From Gemmatimonadota bacterium (GTDB lineage Bacteria > Gemmatimonadota > Gemmatimonadetes > Longimicrobiales > Gaopeijiaceae): a stretch of DNA of 64,000 bases. Numbering within the stretch: the stretch's first letter is position 1; the number at the start of each line of letters is the position of its first letter. Both the position numbers and the translations under genes were made by a program. Below the pieces are notes generated by a model. The model did not search any database and was not told where the DNA came from. It saw nothing but the letters and a program-made list of their open reading frames with translations. Positions 24,909 to 33,331 of the stretch are shown here, piece after piece. The stretch covers positions 48,948-112,947 of the forward strand of contig JAJDXG010000020.1 of assembly GCA_022823365.1 (NCBI GenBank), given 5' to 3'.

Positions 24909-26657
24909 ATGGCGCTGCCAGCCAGCCGATCCGGTCCCGGTGTTCGATTCCAACCCGACGAGAATCCCGGCTTGCCCGTCACCATCGGACTGGCGTTGCA
25001 GTACTGTCTGCTGACCGTGGGGCCGATCGTTCTGACCGTCGCGATCGTGGTGCGGGCGGCCGGCCAGAGCGAGCTCTTTCTGTCGTGGGCGGCGTGCGCG
25101 GCGCTGCTGGTGAGCGGCATCGCGACGATGGTCCAGGCCCAACGCGTGGGACGCCTCGGGGCGGGATACATCCTGCTGATGGGCACGTCGGGAGCCTTCA
25201 TCGCGGTGGCGGTGACGGCGCTGGCGCAGGGGGGGCCGGCGCTGCTGGCGACGCTGGTGGCGGTCTCGGCGGTATTTCAGTTCGTGCTGGCGTCGCGGCT
25301 GTCGCTGCTGCGGCGGATCATCACGCCGACCGTCGCGGGGACGGTGATCATGCTGATCGCGGTTACGGTGATGCCGCTGATCCTCGACCTGATCGGGCAG
25401 GTGCCCGAAGGGGTGGCGCCGGCGGCCGGACCGGTCACGGCCGCGGTGACCCTCGGCGTCACGATGGTGATCGTGCTGCGCGCCTCCGGGGCGATGCGGC
25501 TGTGGGGTCCCGTGATCGGGATCGTGGCCGGGAGCGCGGTGGCCGGCTTCTTCGGCGTGTTCTCGTGGGATGCGGTGGCCGCGGCGCCGTGGTTCGGACT
25601 GCCGCTGGAGGGCTGGCCGGGATTCGACTTCAGCTTCGGGCCCGTGTTCTGGGCGCTCCTTCCGGCGTTCGTGTTCGTCACGCTGGTGGGGGCGATCGAG
25701 ACCATCGGCGATGCGGTGGCCGTGCAGCGCGTGTCGTGGCGGAAGGAGCGGGCCACGGACTTTCGCGGGGTGCAGGGGGCGGTCATGGCGGACGGCCTGG
25801 GCAACCTCCTCTCGGGACTGCTCGCCACGGTTCCCAACACGACCTATTCGAGCACCGTCGCGATCGTGGAGATCACCGGCGTGGCCACGCGGCGGGTGGG
25901 CGTCGCCATCGGCGTCGGGTTCTGCTCTCTGGCCCTGCTCCCCAAGCTGGTGGCGGTGATCCTCTCGGTCCCGGACGCGATCATCGGCACCTACCTGATC
26001 GTGCTGATCGCGATCCTGTTCGTTCTGGGCATGCGCATCGTCGTAGCGGACGGCATGAACTATCGGAAGGCGGCCATCGTCGGGGTCTCGTTCTGGGTCG
26101 GCTACGGCTTCCAGAGTGGGGGCCTGTTCATAGACCGGATGAGCCCTTTCTTCGCCGAGATGCTCGGGAACGGCATGACCTCGGGCGGGCTGGCCGCGCT
26201 CGCGCTGTCGGCGTTTGTCGAGCTCGCCGGCCCGCGCCGCAAGCGCCTGGTGACCACGCTCGACGTGGACGCGCTGCCCGGGATCAGGGCGTTCATCGAC
26301 AGCTGCGCGGCGCGTGCGGGATGGGGCGGTGACATGCTCCAGCGGGTGCACCTGGCTTCGGAGGAGGCGCTGGTGAGCCTGATGGGCGACGAGGGCGGCG
26401 GCGGCGACGGCCCGGCGCGGCGGCTGCGACTCGGCGTGCGTCTCGAGCGCGAGGCGGCGGAACTGGAGTTCCTCGCCGTGGCCGGGGAAGGGAACCTGGA
26501 AGACCGCATGGCGCTGGCCGCGGAGCAATCGGTCGAGATCGAGGCCCAGCACGACTTCTCGTTGCGGCTGCTGCGGCACCTGGCCGGGTCGGTCCGCCAC
26601 CAGAAATACCACGATACGGACATTCTCACGGTGCGCGTGGAGGCGCGGGCCGCGTAG
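24909..26657 (+). CDS. NCS2-family nucleobase permease with ATPase-like C-terminal domain
   Basis: This 582-aa inner-membrane protein has about 12-14 hydrophobic segments between residues 20 and 450 and NCS2 (xanthine/uracil permease) signatures. Examples are VGAIETIGDAVAVQRVSWRK and VMADGLGNLLSGLLATVPNTTYSSTVAIVEITGVATRRVG. After the last helix about 125 soluble residues follow (TLDVDALPGIRAFIDSCAARAGWGGDMLQRVHLASEEALVSLM), resembling a HATPase/RsbW-type anti-sigma regulatory fold, including an N-box-like EEALVSL. The exact substrate is unknown. A GGGAG precedes the ATG. It is divergent from the binding protein and followed by tonB. Confidence 0.85.
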   Translation: MALPASRSGPGVRFQPDENPGLPVTIGLALQYCLLTVGPIVLTVAIVVRAAGQSELFLSWAACAALLVSGIATMVQAQRVGRLGAGYILLMGTSGAFIAVAVTALAQGGPALLATLVAVSAVFQFVLASRLSLLRRIITPTVAGTVIMLIAVTVMPLILDLIGQVPEGVAPAAGPVTAAVTLGVTMVIVLRASGAMRLWGPVIGIVAGSAVAGFFGVFSWDAVAAAPWFGLPLEGWPGFDFSFGPVFWALLPAFVFVTLVGAIETIGDAVAVQRVSWRKERATDFRGVQGAVMADGLGNLLSGLLATVPNTTYSSTVAIVEITGVATRRVGVAIGVGFCSLALLPKLVAVILSVPDAIIGTYLIVLIAILFVLGMRIVVADGMNYRKAAIVGVSFWVGYGFQSGGLFIDRMSPFFAEMLGNGMTSGGLAALALSAFVELAGPRRKRLVTTLDVDALPGIRAFIDSCAARAGWGGDMLQRVHLASEEALVSLMGDEGGGGDGPARRLRLGVRLEREAAELEFLAVAGEGNLEDRMALAAEQSVEIEAQHDFSLRLLRHLAGSVRHQKYHDTDILTVRVEARAA

Positions 26658-26738
26658 GGGTCACGGTCCGGGATGCGGCGGGCGCAACCTCGCTTCCCGG
26701 ACATCCCCGACGAGCTTCTTGCCCACTTCCTGCCCCAA

Positions 26739-26759
26739 CAACTAAAAATTTAGTTGACA
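26739..26759. promoter_or_regulatory. 18-bp palindrome overlapping a -35 element before tonB
   Basis: CAACTAAA and TTTAGTTG are separated by AA. The right arm runs into TTGACA (26754-26759), a consensus -35 box; no convincing -10 is seen at 17 bp. The placement suggests a repressor that blocks the tonB promoter. The AT-rich symmetry stands out from the GC-rich surroundings. Confidence 0.55.
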
Positions 26760-26822
26760 GATCCGCTTTCGCTCTCCATCGTACCTGTCGGTGTTCTTCG
26801 GCCCGCATGACGAGGAGAGACG

Positions 26823-27509
26823 ATGAGGGACAACGAATCTGTACAGGTGCAGCAAAGCCCGTCTCTGGAGACGGCGAACGACCGTTTCAAGAAATCGTTC
26901 GATACCTGGTTCTGGGGATCGGTTCTGGTCGCGACCGTAGTGCACTTCGTGATGTTCATGTTCTGGCCGAGCATGACCGCGGAGGATGTCTCCTTCGACT
27001 CCGAGGAGCTCGTGGCGATCGAGCTCCCGCCCGAGATCGAGATTCCCCCGCCGCCCCAGGCGATCAGCCGGCCCGCGACCCCCGTAATCGCCGCGGCCGA
27101 CATCAGCGAGGACATCACCATCGCGCCGACCACCTTCGAGGACAATCCGGTCGACGAGCTGCCTCCTCCGCCCGACGAGGAGACCGTCGACATCTCGGCG
27201 GCGCCATCCTTTACGCCCTTCACCGTCCGTCCCGACCTCATCAACCAGCGAGAAGTGGAGCGTGCACTGGAGCGCGAGTATCCCCCGATTCTGCGGGACA
27301 ATGGCATCGGCGGGAGGGTGACCGTGCACTTCTTCATAGACGAGGAAGGGACGGTTCAGAATACCTTGGTCGCGGAGACCTCGGGACACTCCTCGCTCGA
27401 CGAGGCGGCGCTGCGCGTGGCCAACGTGTTCAGGTTCACTCCGGCTCTCAACCTGGACAAGGTGGTCCCGGTGTGGATCTCGCTTCCCATCCAGTTCCAG
27501 ACGCGCTAG
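26823..27509 (+). CDS. tonB: TonB-family energy transducer
   Basis: This 228-aa protein has a cytoplasmic N-terminus, one transmembrane helix (about residues 29-50, FWGSVLVATVVHFVMFMFW), a Pro/Glu-rich periplasmic linker (ELPPEIEIPPPP) and a C-terminal TonB domain (VERALEREYPPILRDNGIGGRVTVHFFIDEEGTVQNTLVAETSGHSSLDEAALRVANVFRFTPA). It would couple the proton motive force to the TonB-dependent receptors in this region. No exbB or exbD is present in the window. ORF start is supported by GACGAGGAGAGACG upstream. Confidence 0.92.
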   Translation: MRDNESVQVQQSPSLETANDRFKKSFDTWFWGSVLVATVVHFVMFMFWPSMTAEDVSFDSEELVAIELPPEIEIPPPPQAISRPATPVIAAADISEDITIAPTTFEDNPVDELPPPPDEETVDISAAPSFTPFTVRPDLINQREVERALEREYPPILRDNGIGGRVTVHFFIDEEGTVQNTLVAETSGHSSLDEAALRVANVFRFTPALNLDKVVPVWISLPIQFQTR

Positions 27510-27517
27510 CCGGTTAG

Positions 27518-27538
27518 TACGGGCTCGTCGATCCAGCC
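27518..27538 (+). repeat. 21-bp repeat, copy upstream of the beta-propeller gene
   Basis: This is identical to the minus-strand sequence at 24688-24708. It lies 24 bp before the preferred start codon at 27563. Confidence 0.7.
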
Positions 27539-27562
27539 ACGATGTTGAAAGGAGCGTCCAGA

Positions 27563-28753
27563 ATGCCGAGAACGCGGTTGAGCCAACTCGTAGTGGGGAG
27601 CGTCTTCGCTATCGCCACCCCGGCCCTCGTGGCGCAGGAGGTGATCGAGCTGCCCGCCGAAGACCGGATCCTCGAGGCGGAGTTCGAGGAGGTCTATCGG
27701 GTCGGGTCCATTGCCGGTAACGCGTGGGAGCAGTTCAGCCGGGTCAGCGCCGTCGGCTTCGGCCAGTCCGGCAACCTGCATGTGATGGACGACCAGGGCG
27801 GCCGGGTCGTGGTTGTGAGCGAAGTGGGTGAGTTGGTCCACGAGTTCGGACGGATCGGCGATGGGCCCGGGGAGTTTGCCGGGAACACCAACACGGCCGT
27901 CGGATTCACCGTGCTCCGTGACGGGCGCGCGGTGGTGTTCGATCCCGGTCACGGCGCGTTTGACGTGTTCGGACCGGACGGCGAGTTCGACCGCTCGGTA
28001 CGCATGCCCGGCAACGCACTCTACGGGATGCGGACCCTGTTGCCCGCCAGGGACGGCCAGAACGTCATCACGACACGCTTCTCGGCCTTCAACATGGGAG
28101 GCCCCGCCGGCGGCCCCGAGCCACCTTTCCGCCCCGTCTACCGAATGGTCCTCACCGGCGATGAGGCCGTGCAGGACACGGTAATCCGGGCGTGGCGGCC
28201 CTCGGGAGACCCAGGCGGGTTCGAGCCGGAGTTGATGGCTGGGGCGCTGCCGGGCGGCGGGCTGGTCTACACCGACTCTTCCGGCTATGCGATCAAGGTG
28301 GCTACGGGCAACGGGGAACTGACCCGGGTGCTCACCCGGCCGTTTCAGCCCGAACCCGTTACTGCCCGCATCAGGGATCGGGAGATCGAGCGCCAGTTGG
28401 AGGAAGACGAGGAACGCCGCGCCAGATCGAATTCCCGGTTCGCCGCCGCCTTGGCCGAAATGGCACGCGAGCGGATCCAGAACATGGAGTTCTACCACGA
28501 GGTGCCGGTGGTCCGCGACCTGCAAACCAGTTGGGAGGGGACCATCTGGGTGCTTCGGCGCGGGGAGGAACCGGCCAGCGATGGGCCGATCGACGTGCTG
28601 ACCCCGGACGGCCGCTACATCGGGACCTTCGCTGCCGGGGTGACCGGGATGCCCGACGCGTTCGGGCCGGACGGGCTGGCGGCGTTCATCGAACGTGACG
28701 AATTCGACGTGACGAGCGTGGTGGTGCGGCGACTGCCGGCCGATGTGAGGTGA
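27563..28753 (+). CDS. Exported six-bladed beta-propeller protein
   Basis: AAAGGAG lies nine bases before the ATG at 27563, so that start is used instead of 27542. The 396-aa protein has a signal peptide ([18 protein letters not shown]) and repeated propeller blades such as [36 protein letters not shown] and [21 protein letters not shown]. This is the NHL-like six-bladed family that is abundant in Gemmatimonadota. A charged helix ([18 protein letters not shown]) interrupts the blades near residue 275. Function unknown; probably a periplasmic or surface binding protein. Confidence 0.8.
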   Translation: MPRTRLSQLVVGSVFAIATPALVAQEVIELPAEDRILEAEFEEVYRVGSIAGNAWEQFSRVSAVGFGQSGNLHVMDDQGGRVVVVSEVGELVHEFGRIGDGPGEFAGNTNTAVGFTVLRDGRAVVFDPGHGAFDVFGPDGEFDRSVRMPGNALYGMRTLLPARDGQNVITTRFSAFNMGGPAGGPEPPFRPVYRMVLTGDEAVQDTVIRAWRPSGDPGGFEPELMAGALPGGGLVYTDSSGYAIKVATGNGELTRVLTRPFQPEPVTARIRDREIERQLEEDEERRARSNSRFAAALAEMARERIQNMEFYHEVPVVRDLQTSWEGTIWVLRRGEEPASDGPIDVLTPDGRYIGTFAAGVTGMPDAFGPDGLAAFIERDEFDVTSVVVRRLPADVR

Positions 28754-28867
28754 GGTAGTGTGACGTCGGGTCTCAGGATCGCGCAGCATGACTTGCTGAG
28801 GTGAGGGCCGCCCCGCATCTTGGGGGCGCCTGCAATTGTCGTCCGGCACTTGACGAGGAGACAAAGC

Positions 28868-29275
28868 ATGTCAGGGTGGTTCGGCGAGTGGTGGCCGCTG
28901 TTGGCAACCCTTCTGATCTTCGTCGTCGGTTTGAGTTGGCTGGTCCTTCGACTGGCCGGAAGCTCGCACTCCGGCCGCCGGACTGCATTCGAGACGGTAT
29001 TCCGGAAGGGGATGGTTCAGCCGATCGTCACCCACATCATGGCGTGGACTTTCGCCCTGATGGCCTCCAGCCTGATCATCTTCTTTCTCTATGTGAGAGA
29101 ATTCGACCGGGCCGAAGACGTGTTCTCCTACGTAGTCGCCGTAATCGGTCCGATAATCGGGTTCTGGTTCGGATCCAGAGGACGAGAGGCCAGCACGGAT
29201 GCCAGTGGCGCGACGGAGAGCGGCAGTCCCTCGCAGCGTGGCACCCAGGCGCCCGCCGGGAACGCGGAGCCCTGA
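28868..29275 (+). CDS. Small membrane protein of unknown function
   Basis: The ATG at 28868 follows GAGGAGACAAAGC, so the track start is 16 codons early. The 135-aa product has three hydrophobic helices (WWPLLATLLIFVVGLSWLVL, IMAWTFALMASSLIIFFLYV, VFSYVVAVIGPIIGFWFGS) and a polar Ser/Gly-rich tail. I do not recognise the family. It stands alone between the beta-propeller gene and the BlaI-linked cluster. Confidence 0.7.
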   Translation: MSGWFGEWWPLLATLLIFVVGLSWLVLRLAGSSHSGRRTAFETVFRKGMVQPIVTHIMAWTFALMASSLIIFFLYVREFDRAEDVFSYVVAVIGPIIGFWFGSRGREASTDASGATESGSPSQRGTQAPAGNAEP

Positions 29276-29439
29276 CCAGGCTCGAACCTCACCGCCGCCA
29301 GGCATCCGTGGAAGGAATGCCGCGGCTGAACAACACTTCGATCCCCTGCCCGGCGCCGCCGGTCCTTTGATCGGCAAGCTGCCCGCGCCTTCCCGCGACC
29401 CGGGAACCCTCTTCCCATCGAGGAACCTTCGCGACCCGT

Positions 29440-29458
29440 GACGACTACTACGGTCGTC
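29440..29458. promoter_or_regulatory. Inverted repeat upstream of the 29.5 kb gene
   Basis: GACGAC and GTCGTC flank a 7-bp spacer. ACTAC-type half-sites are also nearby. It could be a BlaI-family operator variant, because a related palindrome precedes the blaI gene at 30304. The remaining 29276-29532 spacer holds no gene. Confidence 0.35.
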
Positions 29459-29532
29459 AACTAGTGCGGTAGTCGGATACCGTTGGGCGCGGGTGGCGCC
29501 ACGGGATCGCTACCCAACTCCGAAGGAGAGCG

Positions 29533-30276
29533 ATGATGAAGATGACACTGATGTTCCTGATGGCGCTCGGCATGGCCGGAGCCGGCTTTTCCGCGCCCGC
29601 GGACGGCGGGGAAGCTCTGGCACCCGGTTTGCAGGAGCAGCCGGCGCAGGAGAGCGCGGACGCGGACAATCTCTACGATCTCGTGAAGCAGGCCCGCGCC
29701 GACCTCCGCGAGATGCGGGTGAGGGCGGGTCTCTCCGCTTACGCATCGGGTCCGCAGGCCGGCCGACCGCAGAGCCACGAGGGTGGCGAAGGTGCCTACC
29801 TGTCGAAGATGACGAAGCAGGACAAGCTCTTCGCGAACGGCGCCCGTCTGGTTCTCGAGTTCGACCCGGCGACTAAGGTCTTCCTCGGCTCGGTAACGAA
29901 CAGCACCGCGCGGACTCTCCCGCAGGTGCGCGTCGAGGTCCATCTGGACAACGGCACGGAGCTCGGCCCGACCAGGCGCATCGATGTCGGTCCAGGCGAG
30001 ACCGTCCCCGTGGAACTGGGAGCCTTCGGGAACGACTTCAACGCGTGGGTCAGTCACCCCGAAGCCGGCGTCGAAGAGGGCCACGGCGCAGGTGGGGAAG
30101 AGGGTGGTGGCGAGGACGCCATCGAGCATGGGAGGCGCGAAGGGCGCGGCGAACACGGAGGTGGCGAGACCGCCCGGCCGCGCGGCGCGGCCTACCGGCC
30201 GGTGTACAACCAGCTCCAGATCCTGCGTGGCGAAATGCATGCGTTTCGGGTCGACCTCGCAGCCAGGTCGAGGTAA
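29533..30276 (+). CDS. Exported protein with a NGTELGP-type beta domain
   Basis: This 247-aa protein starts at an ATG after GGAGAGCG and has a signal peptide (MTLMFLMALGMAGAGFS). The central domain (residues about 95-165, LEFDPATKVFLGSVTNSTARTLPQVRVEVHLDNGTELGPTRRIDVGPGE) looks like a FxLYD-type beta-sandwich and is clearly related to the C-terminal domain of the M56 ORF downstream. A Gly/Glu/His-rich linker follows (EEGHGAGGEEGGGEDAIEHG). It is 84 bp upstream of blaI and probably part of the same BlaI-controlled unit. Function unknown. Confidence 0.7.
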   Translation: MMKMTLMFLMALGMAGAGFSAPADGGEALAPGLQEQPAQESADADNLYDLVKQARADLREMRVRAGLSAYASGPQAGRPQSHEGGEGAYLSKMTKQDKLFANGARLVLEFDPATKVFLGSVTNSTARTLPQVRVEVHLDNGTELGPTRRIDVGPGETVPVELGAFGNDFNAWVSHPEAGVEEGHGAGGEEGGGEDAIEHGRREGRGEHGGGETARPRGAAYRPVYNQLQILRGEMHAFRVDLAARSR

Positions 30277-30303
30277 GGGAGCGGTTGGAGGAACCCGTGA
30301 GTG

Positions 30304-30317
30304 ACTACTCCAGTAGT
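30304..30317. promoter_or_regulatory. Candidate BlaI operator
   Basis: ACTACT-CC-AGTAGT, extendable to an imperfect 20-bp palindrome with GT and AC at the ends, lies 46 bp upstream of the blaI start. Known BlaI/MecI operators have ACTACA..TGTAGT-like symmetry, so autoregulation is likely. Confidence 0.6.
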
Positions 30318-30363
30318 AACTACCTCGGTAATCGTCCCGGATCGACATCGACAGGAGCGAGTG

Positions 30364-30750
30364 ATGAAGCGGAAGCGGCAACTGGGAGACCTGCAACTCG
30401 CCATCATGCGGGTGCTCTGGGAGCGCGGCGAAGCCCCCGCCATCGAGGTTCACCAGGCGCTCTTCGAAGAGCGGCGCCTCGCCGTCACCACGATCAAGAC
30501 GATGCTCCGCAAGCTGGAGGAATACGGGTGCGTGGCGCATCGAACGAAGGGACGGCAGTTCATCTACCGGCCCGCGATCGCCGAGGCGGATGTCCGCAGG
30601 AGCATGGTGGCCGACCTGGTGACGCGGTTGTTCTCTGGTGACAGCACGGCACTGGTCAACCATCTGGTCCGATCCGGCGAGATCGACCCGGACGACCTGG
30701 ACGATCTGAGGGCGATGGTGTCCAGCAAGCGGAAGGGGGAATCGAAATGA
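30364..30750 (+). CDS. BlaI/MecI-family transcriptional repressor
   Basis: This 128-aa winged-helix protein starts at an ATG behind GGAGCGAGTG. It reads LGDLQLAIMRVLWERGEAPAIEVHQALFEERRLAVTTIKTMLRKLEEYGCVAHRTKGRQFIYRP, the standard BlaI DNA-binding domain, followed by a helical dimerisation tail. Its stop overlaps the M56 start (ATGA), the usual arrangement of repressor and membrane protease sensor. In characterised systems the M56 partner triggers repressor cleavage; here the inducer is unknown and no beta-lactamase gene is adjacent. Confidence 0.92.
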   Translation: MKRKRQLGDLQLAIMRVLWERGEAPAIEVHQALFEERRLAVTTIKTMLRKLEEYGCVAHRTKGRQFIYRPAIAEADVRRSMVADLVTRLFSGDSTALVNHLVRSGEIDPDDLDDLRAMVSSKRKGESK

Positions 30751-32282
30751 CGGCGTGGCTGCTTACGTTCCTCATCCACAGCACGCTTTGGTGCGGCGGT
30801 GCCTGGCTTGGCCTGCGTCTCTTCCCCCGGACGCGTGCGCGGCTGAGGGAGACGATCTGGCACACGGCGCTCGCCGCCAGCCTGATCACTCCGACGGTCC
30901 ACTCCCTGACCTCGTGGGACTCTGCGGTCTGGCTGGTCCCCGTGCCCACGTTCATCGCCGGGGAGGAGCGCCACTCCGAGGGCGAACCAGGCCACCGGGA
31001 CGGCGTGGCTTCCGTCTTCTCGCCGTCGGCCGAAGAAGCCCACGGCGCCGAGATTGCGCTCCCTGCGGGCTGGGCCGACTCTGCGGGCACGCTGTGGATT
31101 GTGTTCGCCGGCGGACTGCTCGCCTTCTACCTCCTCAGATTGGGGAAACTGCGGCAGCGCCTCGGCGACCGTGAGCCGGTCACCGACCCGCAGGCCTCGC
31201 GCGCGCTGGCGGCTCTCAGCCGCAGGGCGTCCCTGGCGCCGGTACCCCGTCTGACCGAGAGCGACAGCCTGGGCTCGGCCATCGCCCTCGGCGCAGGGAC
31301 CCAGCGCGAGATCTGCGTGCCCGTGCGCGCGCTCCATGAACTGGACGAAGAGGAACTCCGTGCGCTGCTCGGTCACGAGGTTGCGCACCATCTGCGCCGC
31401 GATCCGATCCGGCTGGCCACCCTGAACGTCCTCCAGGCGGTTTTCTTCTTCCAGCCGCTTTTGCGGCTTGCCGTGCGCGAGCTTCGATTCGCCGCCGAAG
31501 AGCTGTGCGACGACTGGGCGGCCAGCCAGGTCGAAGACCGCTTCGCGATGGCGAGCTGCCTGGCCGAGGTGGCCGGATGGGTGGTCGGGAGAGACCGGCG
31601 CACTCCGGTTCCGTGCATCGGCAGGCGTCGCTCACAACTCGAGCGGCGCGTTCGGAGGCTCATGGCCGGACAAGGTTCACCCCGGGCGTCGTCGTCACCC
31701 TGGCGGCGCATGAGCGCGGTGGGCCTTCTGATCCTCGCCCCGTCGTTCGCCCCGGCGGTGGCACCCGCACCGGAAGCGCCCCATGAGGACCAGCAGGCCG
31801 TCGAAGGCGCGCGATCGGAGGAACGCGAGCAGCCGCGGGAGCACAGGTCTCCCCGCCTCGAGCACGACAGTGACTACAACCAACACGACAATAGACTCAT
31901 GACTAGACATACAGCCTTCCGTACCGCGACCCTCGCCCTCCTGGCCATGGTGGCCGGCTGCAGAAGCAGTTCCACCGAACCGGGCGAGTCGGGCGTCCGT
32001 TGGAACGCCGATCAGACGGCGACGGATACCCGCCGCGGCGTGGATCTGGTCATCAGCTACGATGCATCGAGCCGGCGGTTCAACGGCACCGTAACCAACA
32101 CGACCGGCGCGACGGTCACCGACGTGCGCGTCGAGATCCACCTGTCCAACGGAACCGAACTCGGCCCGACGCCCAGGGTTGACCTCGCGGCGGGGGCGAA
32201 GCAGTCTGTCACGCTGGACGCTGCCGGTCAGAATTTCAACTGGTACAGCGTGCATGTCGAACTCGGTTCATCGTCGGGGTAG
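30747..32282 (+). CDS. M56 (BlaR1-like) membrane metallopeptidase fused to a lipoprotein-like domain
   Basis: This is a 511-aa frame. Residues 1-330 form an M56 sensor protease: membrane segments near the N-terminus (LLTFLIHSTLWCGGAWLGL) and about 112-130, and the zinc motif HEVAHH near 210. A disordered linker follows. The frame then passes through MTRHTAFRTATLALLAMVAGCRSSSTE (from residue 385), which looks exactly like a lipoprotein signal with lipobox MVAGC. It ends in a beta domain (ISYDASSRRFNGTVTNTTGATVTDVRVEIHLSNGTELGPTPR) related to the protein at 29533. It is either one fused protein or two genes that lost their separating stop codon. Confidence 0.85.
   Translation: MTAWLLTFLIHSTLWCGGAWLGLRLFPRTRARLRETIWHTALAASLITPTVHSLTSWDSAVWLVPVPTFIAGEERHSEGEPGHRDGVASVFSPSAEEAHGAEIALPAGWADSAGTLWIVFAGGLLAFYLLRLGKLRQRLGDREPVTDPQASRALAALSRRASLAPVPRLTESDSLGSAIALGAGTQREICVPVRALHELDEEELRALLGHEVAHHLRRDPIRLATLNVLQAVFFFQPLLRLAVRELRFAAEELCDDWAASQVEDRFAMASCLAEVAGWVVGRDRRTPVPCIGRRRSQLERRVRRLMAGQGSPRASSSPWRRMSAVGLLILAPSFAPAVAPAPEAPHEDQQAVEGARSEEREQPREHRSPRLEHDSDYNQHDNRLMTRHTAFRTATLALLAMVAGCRSSSTEPGESGVRWNADQTATDTRRGVDLVISYDASSRRFNGTVTNTTGATVTDVRVEIHLSNGTELGPTPRVDLAAGAKQSVTLDAAGQNFNWYSVHVELGSSSG
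31899..32282 (+). other. Possible separate lipoprotein gene inside the M56 frame
   Basis: An internal ATG at 31899 would give a 127-aa lipoprotein with a complete signal and lipobox. The preceding bases (GTGACTACAACC near 31869) look like intergenic DNA with a half-site of the blaI operator rather than protein-coding sequence. No Shine-Dalgarno is seen, so independent translation is uncertain. Confidence 0.4.
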
Positions 32283-32293
32283 GGAGTTCCACC

Positions 32294-32920
32294 ATGAGAC
32301 AGCCGCTCGCCCTCGTTCTCTGCGCATTCCTGCTGGCGACCGCCGACGACGACGCCCAGGCGCAGGGGAGAACCACCGACTTTATCCTGGGAGCCGGAGC
32401 GACGATGGGCCTCGCGACGGATGAGGACGCCACGGAGAGCCGCATCGGACGGAATGCCGCCGGAGGATTCTCCCTGCGGGTGGTCGACGCGATCGGTCTG
32501 CGGGTGGAAGCCGGCTACATCGAGAAGGGCGCCGGGGCGGAGGTCAACGAGGGCGGCGTGGCTGGTCAGTTGAACATTGAGATCGACTATCTCGTGCTGC
32601 GCGGGCTGCTCGAGATCGGCGGCGACTTCCATCTCCTCGCCGGCGCGACCGTGGGGCGCGACAGGCGATGCAACGTGGACATCGATGTTTCGGTCGAAGG
32701 GATCGACATGTCGAGGGAGCAGAGTTGCGAGGACATGAGAATCGAGGCGAACACCGACTACGGGATCACCGCCGGGGCGGGCTTGAACGTCGGCCTGCTT
32801 GGCGTCACGCTGCTGTTCACCGAGGGTTTGACCGAGATCTTCGCCGGCGACAACGCACCGGACGGTCGCAACCGCACCATCTCCCTCGTCGGGTCTTTTC
32901 GCATCCCGCTGGCGGGATAG
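32294..32920 (+). CDS. Small outer-membrane beta-barrel protein
   Basis: This 208-aa protein follows GGGAG and begins with a signal peptide (MRQPLALVLCAFLLATADDDAQAQG). The mature part alternates strand-forming stretches typical of eight-stranded barrels (GRTTDFILGAGATMGLA, GGFSLRVVDAIGLRVEAGYIEKG, TISLVGSFRIPL). Two Cys (RCNVDID and QSCEDM) could form a disulphide in an external loop. It starts 11 bp after the M56 frame, so it is in the same operon. Function unknown. Confidence 0.75.
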   Translation: MRQPLALVLCAFLLATADDDAQAQGRTTDFILGAGATMGLATDEDATESRIGRNAAGGFSLRVVDAIGLRVEAGYIEKGAGAEVNEGGVAGQLNIEIDYLVLRGLLEIGGDFHLLAGATVGRDRRCNVDIDVSVEGIDMSREQSCEDMRIEANTDYGITAGAGLNVGLLGVTLLFTEGLTEIFAGDNAPDGRNRTISLVGSFRIPLAG

Positions 32921-32922
32921 CC

Positions 32923-33315
32923 TCAGCCCCCACCCCTGCTCAGCACCACCGCAATCAGCGCCCCGGCCGTCCCGTTGTTCACCACCCCGATCAGGGTGTG
33001 CCCGCCGACCGTCGCGAGCGTCTGCACGTCGTCCATGGTGGCGTAGCCCATCAGCGCCATGCCCAGGCCCAGCAGAGCCCCGAATACGGCCCCGGCCTGG
33101 AAACCCTCCCAGCCGCTGACGACACCCCTCCAACTCAGGACGAGGGTGAGGGCCGCGGCGTAGAGAAGTTGGCCCACGCCCAGCGCCCACCAGATGGGGA
33201 TCGCCCTTGAAGTCTCGTTGGCGAAGAAGTCTTCCAGAAGCCCGTAAAGCACACCGCCTACCACGAAGAGCGTGACCGCGCCCGCGACCGTTGCCAGCAG
33301 AAAGCCTCTGGTCAC
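32923..33315 (-). CDS. Four-helix membrane protein of unknown function
   Basis: This 130-aa protein has four hydrophobic segments (FLLATVAGAVTLFVVGGVLYGLL, WWALGVGQLLYAAALTLVLSW, FGALLGLGMALMGYA, LIGVVNNGTAGALIAVVLS). It is convergent with the barrel gene and lies just downstream of the DUF1501 gene on the same strand. Family not recognised with confidence; it resembles small DUF1761-like membrane proteins. Confidence 0.7.
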   Translation of the reverse strand: MTRGFLLATVAGAVTLFVVGGVLYGLLEDFFANETSRAIPIWWALGVGQLLYAAALTLVLSWRGVVSGWEGFQAGAVFGALLGLGMALMGYATMDDVQTLATVGGHTLIGVVNNGTAGALIAVVLSRGGG

Positions 33316-33331
33316 GCCGTCGGGTCCCTGG

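Noticed and set aside
24666-26612. 648-aa ORF antisense to the NCS2 permease
   Set aside because: It has His/Arg/Asp-rich low-complexity sequence with no domain and lies opposite a clear membrane transporter; it is a high-GC shadow frame.
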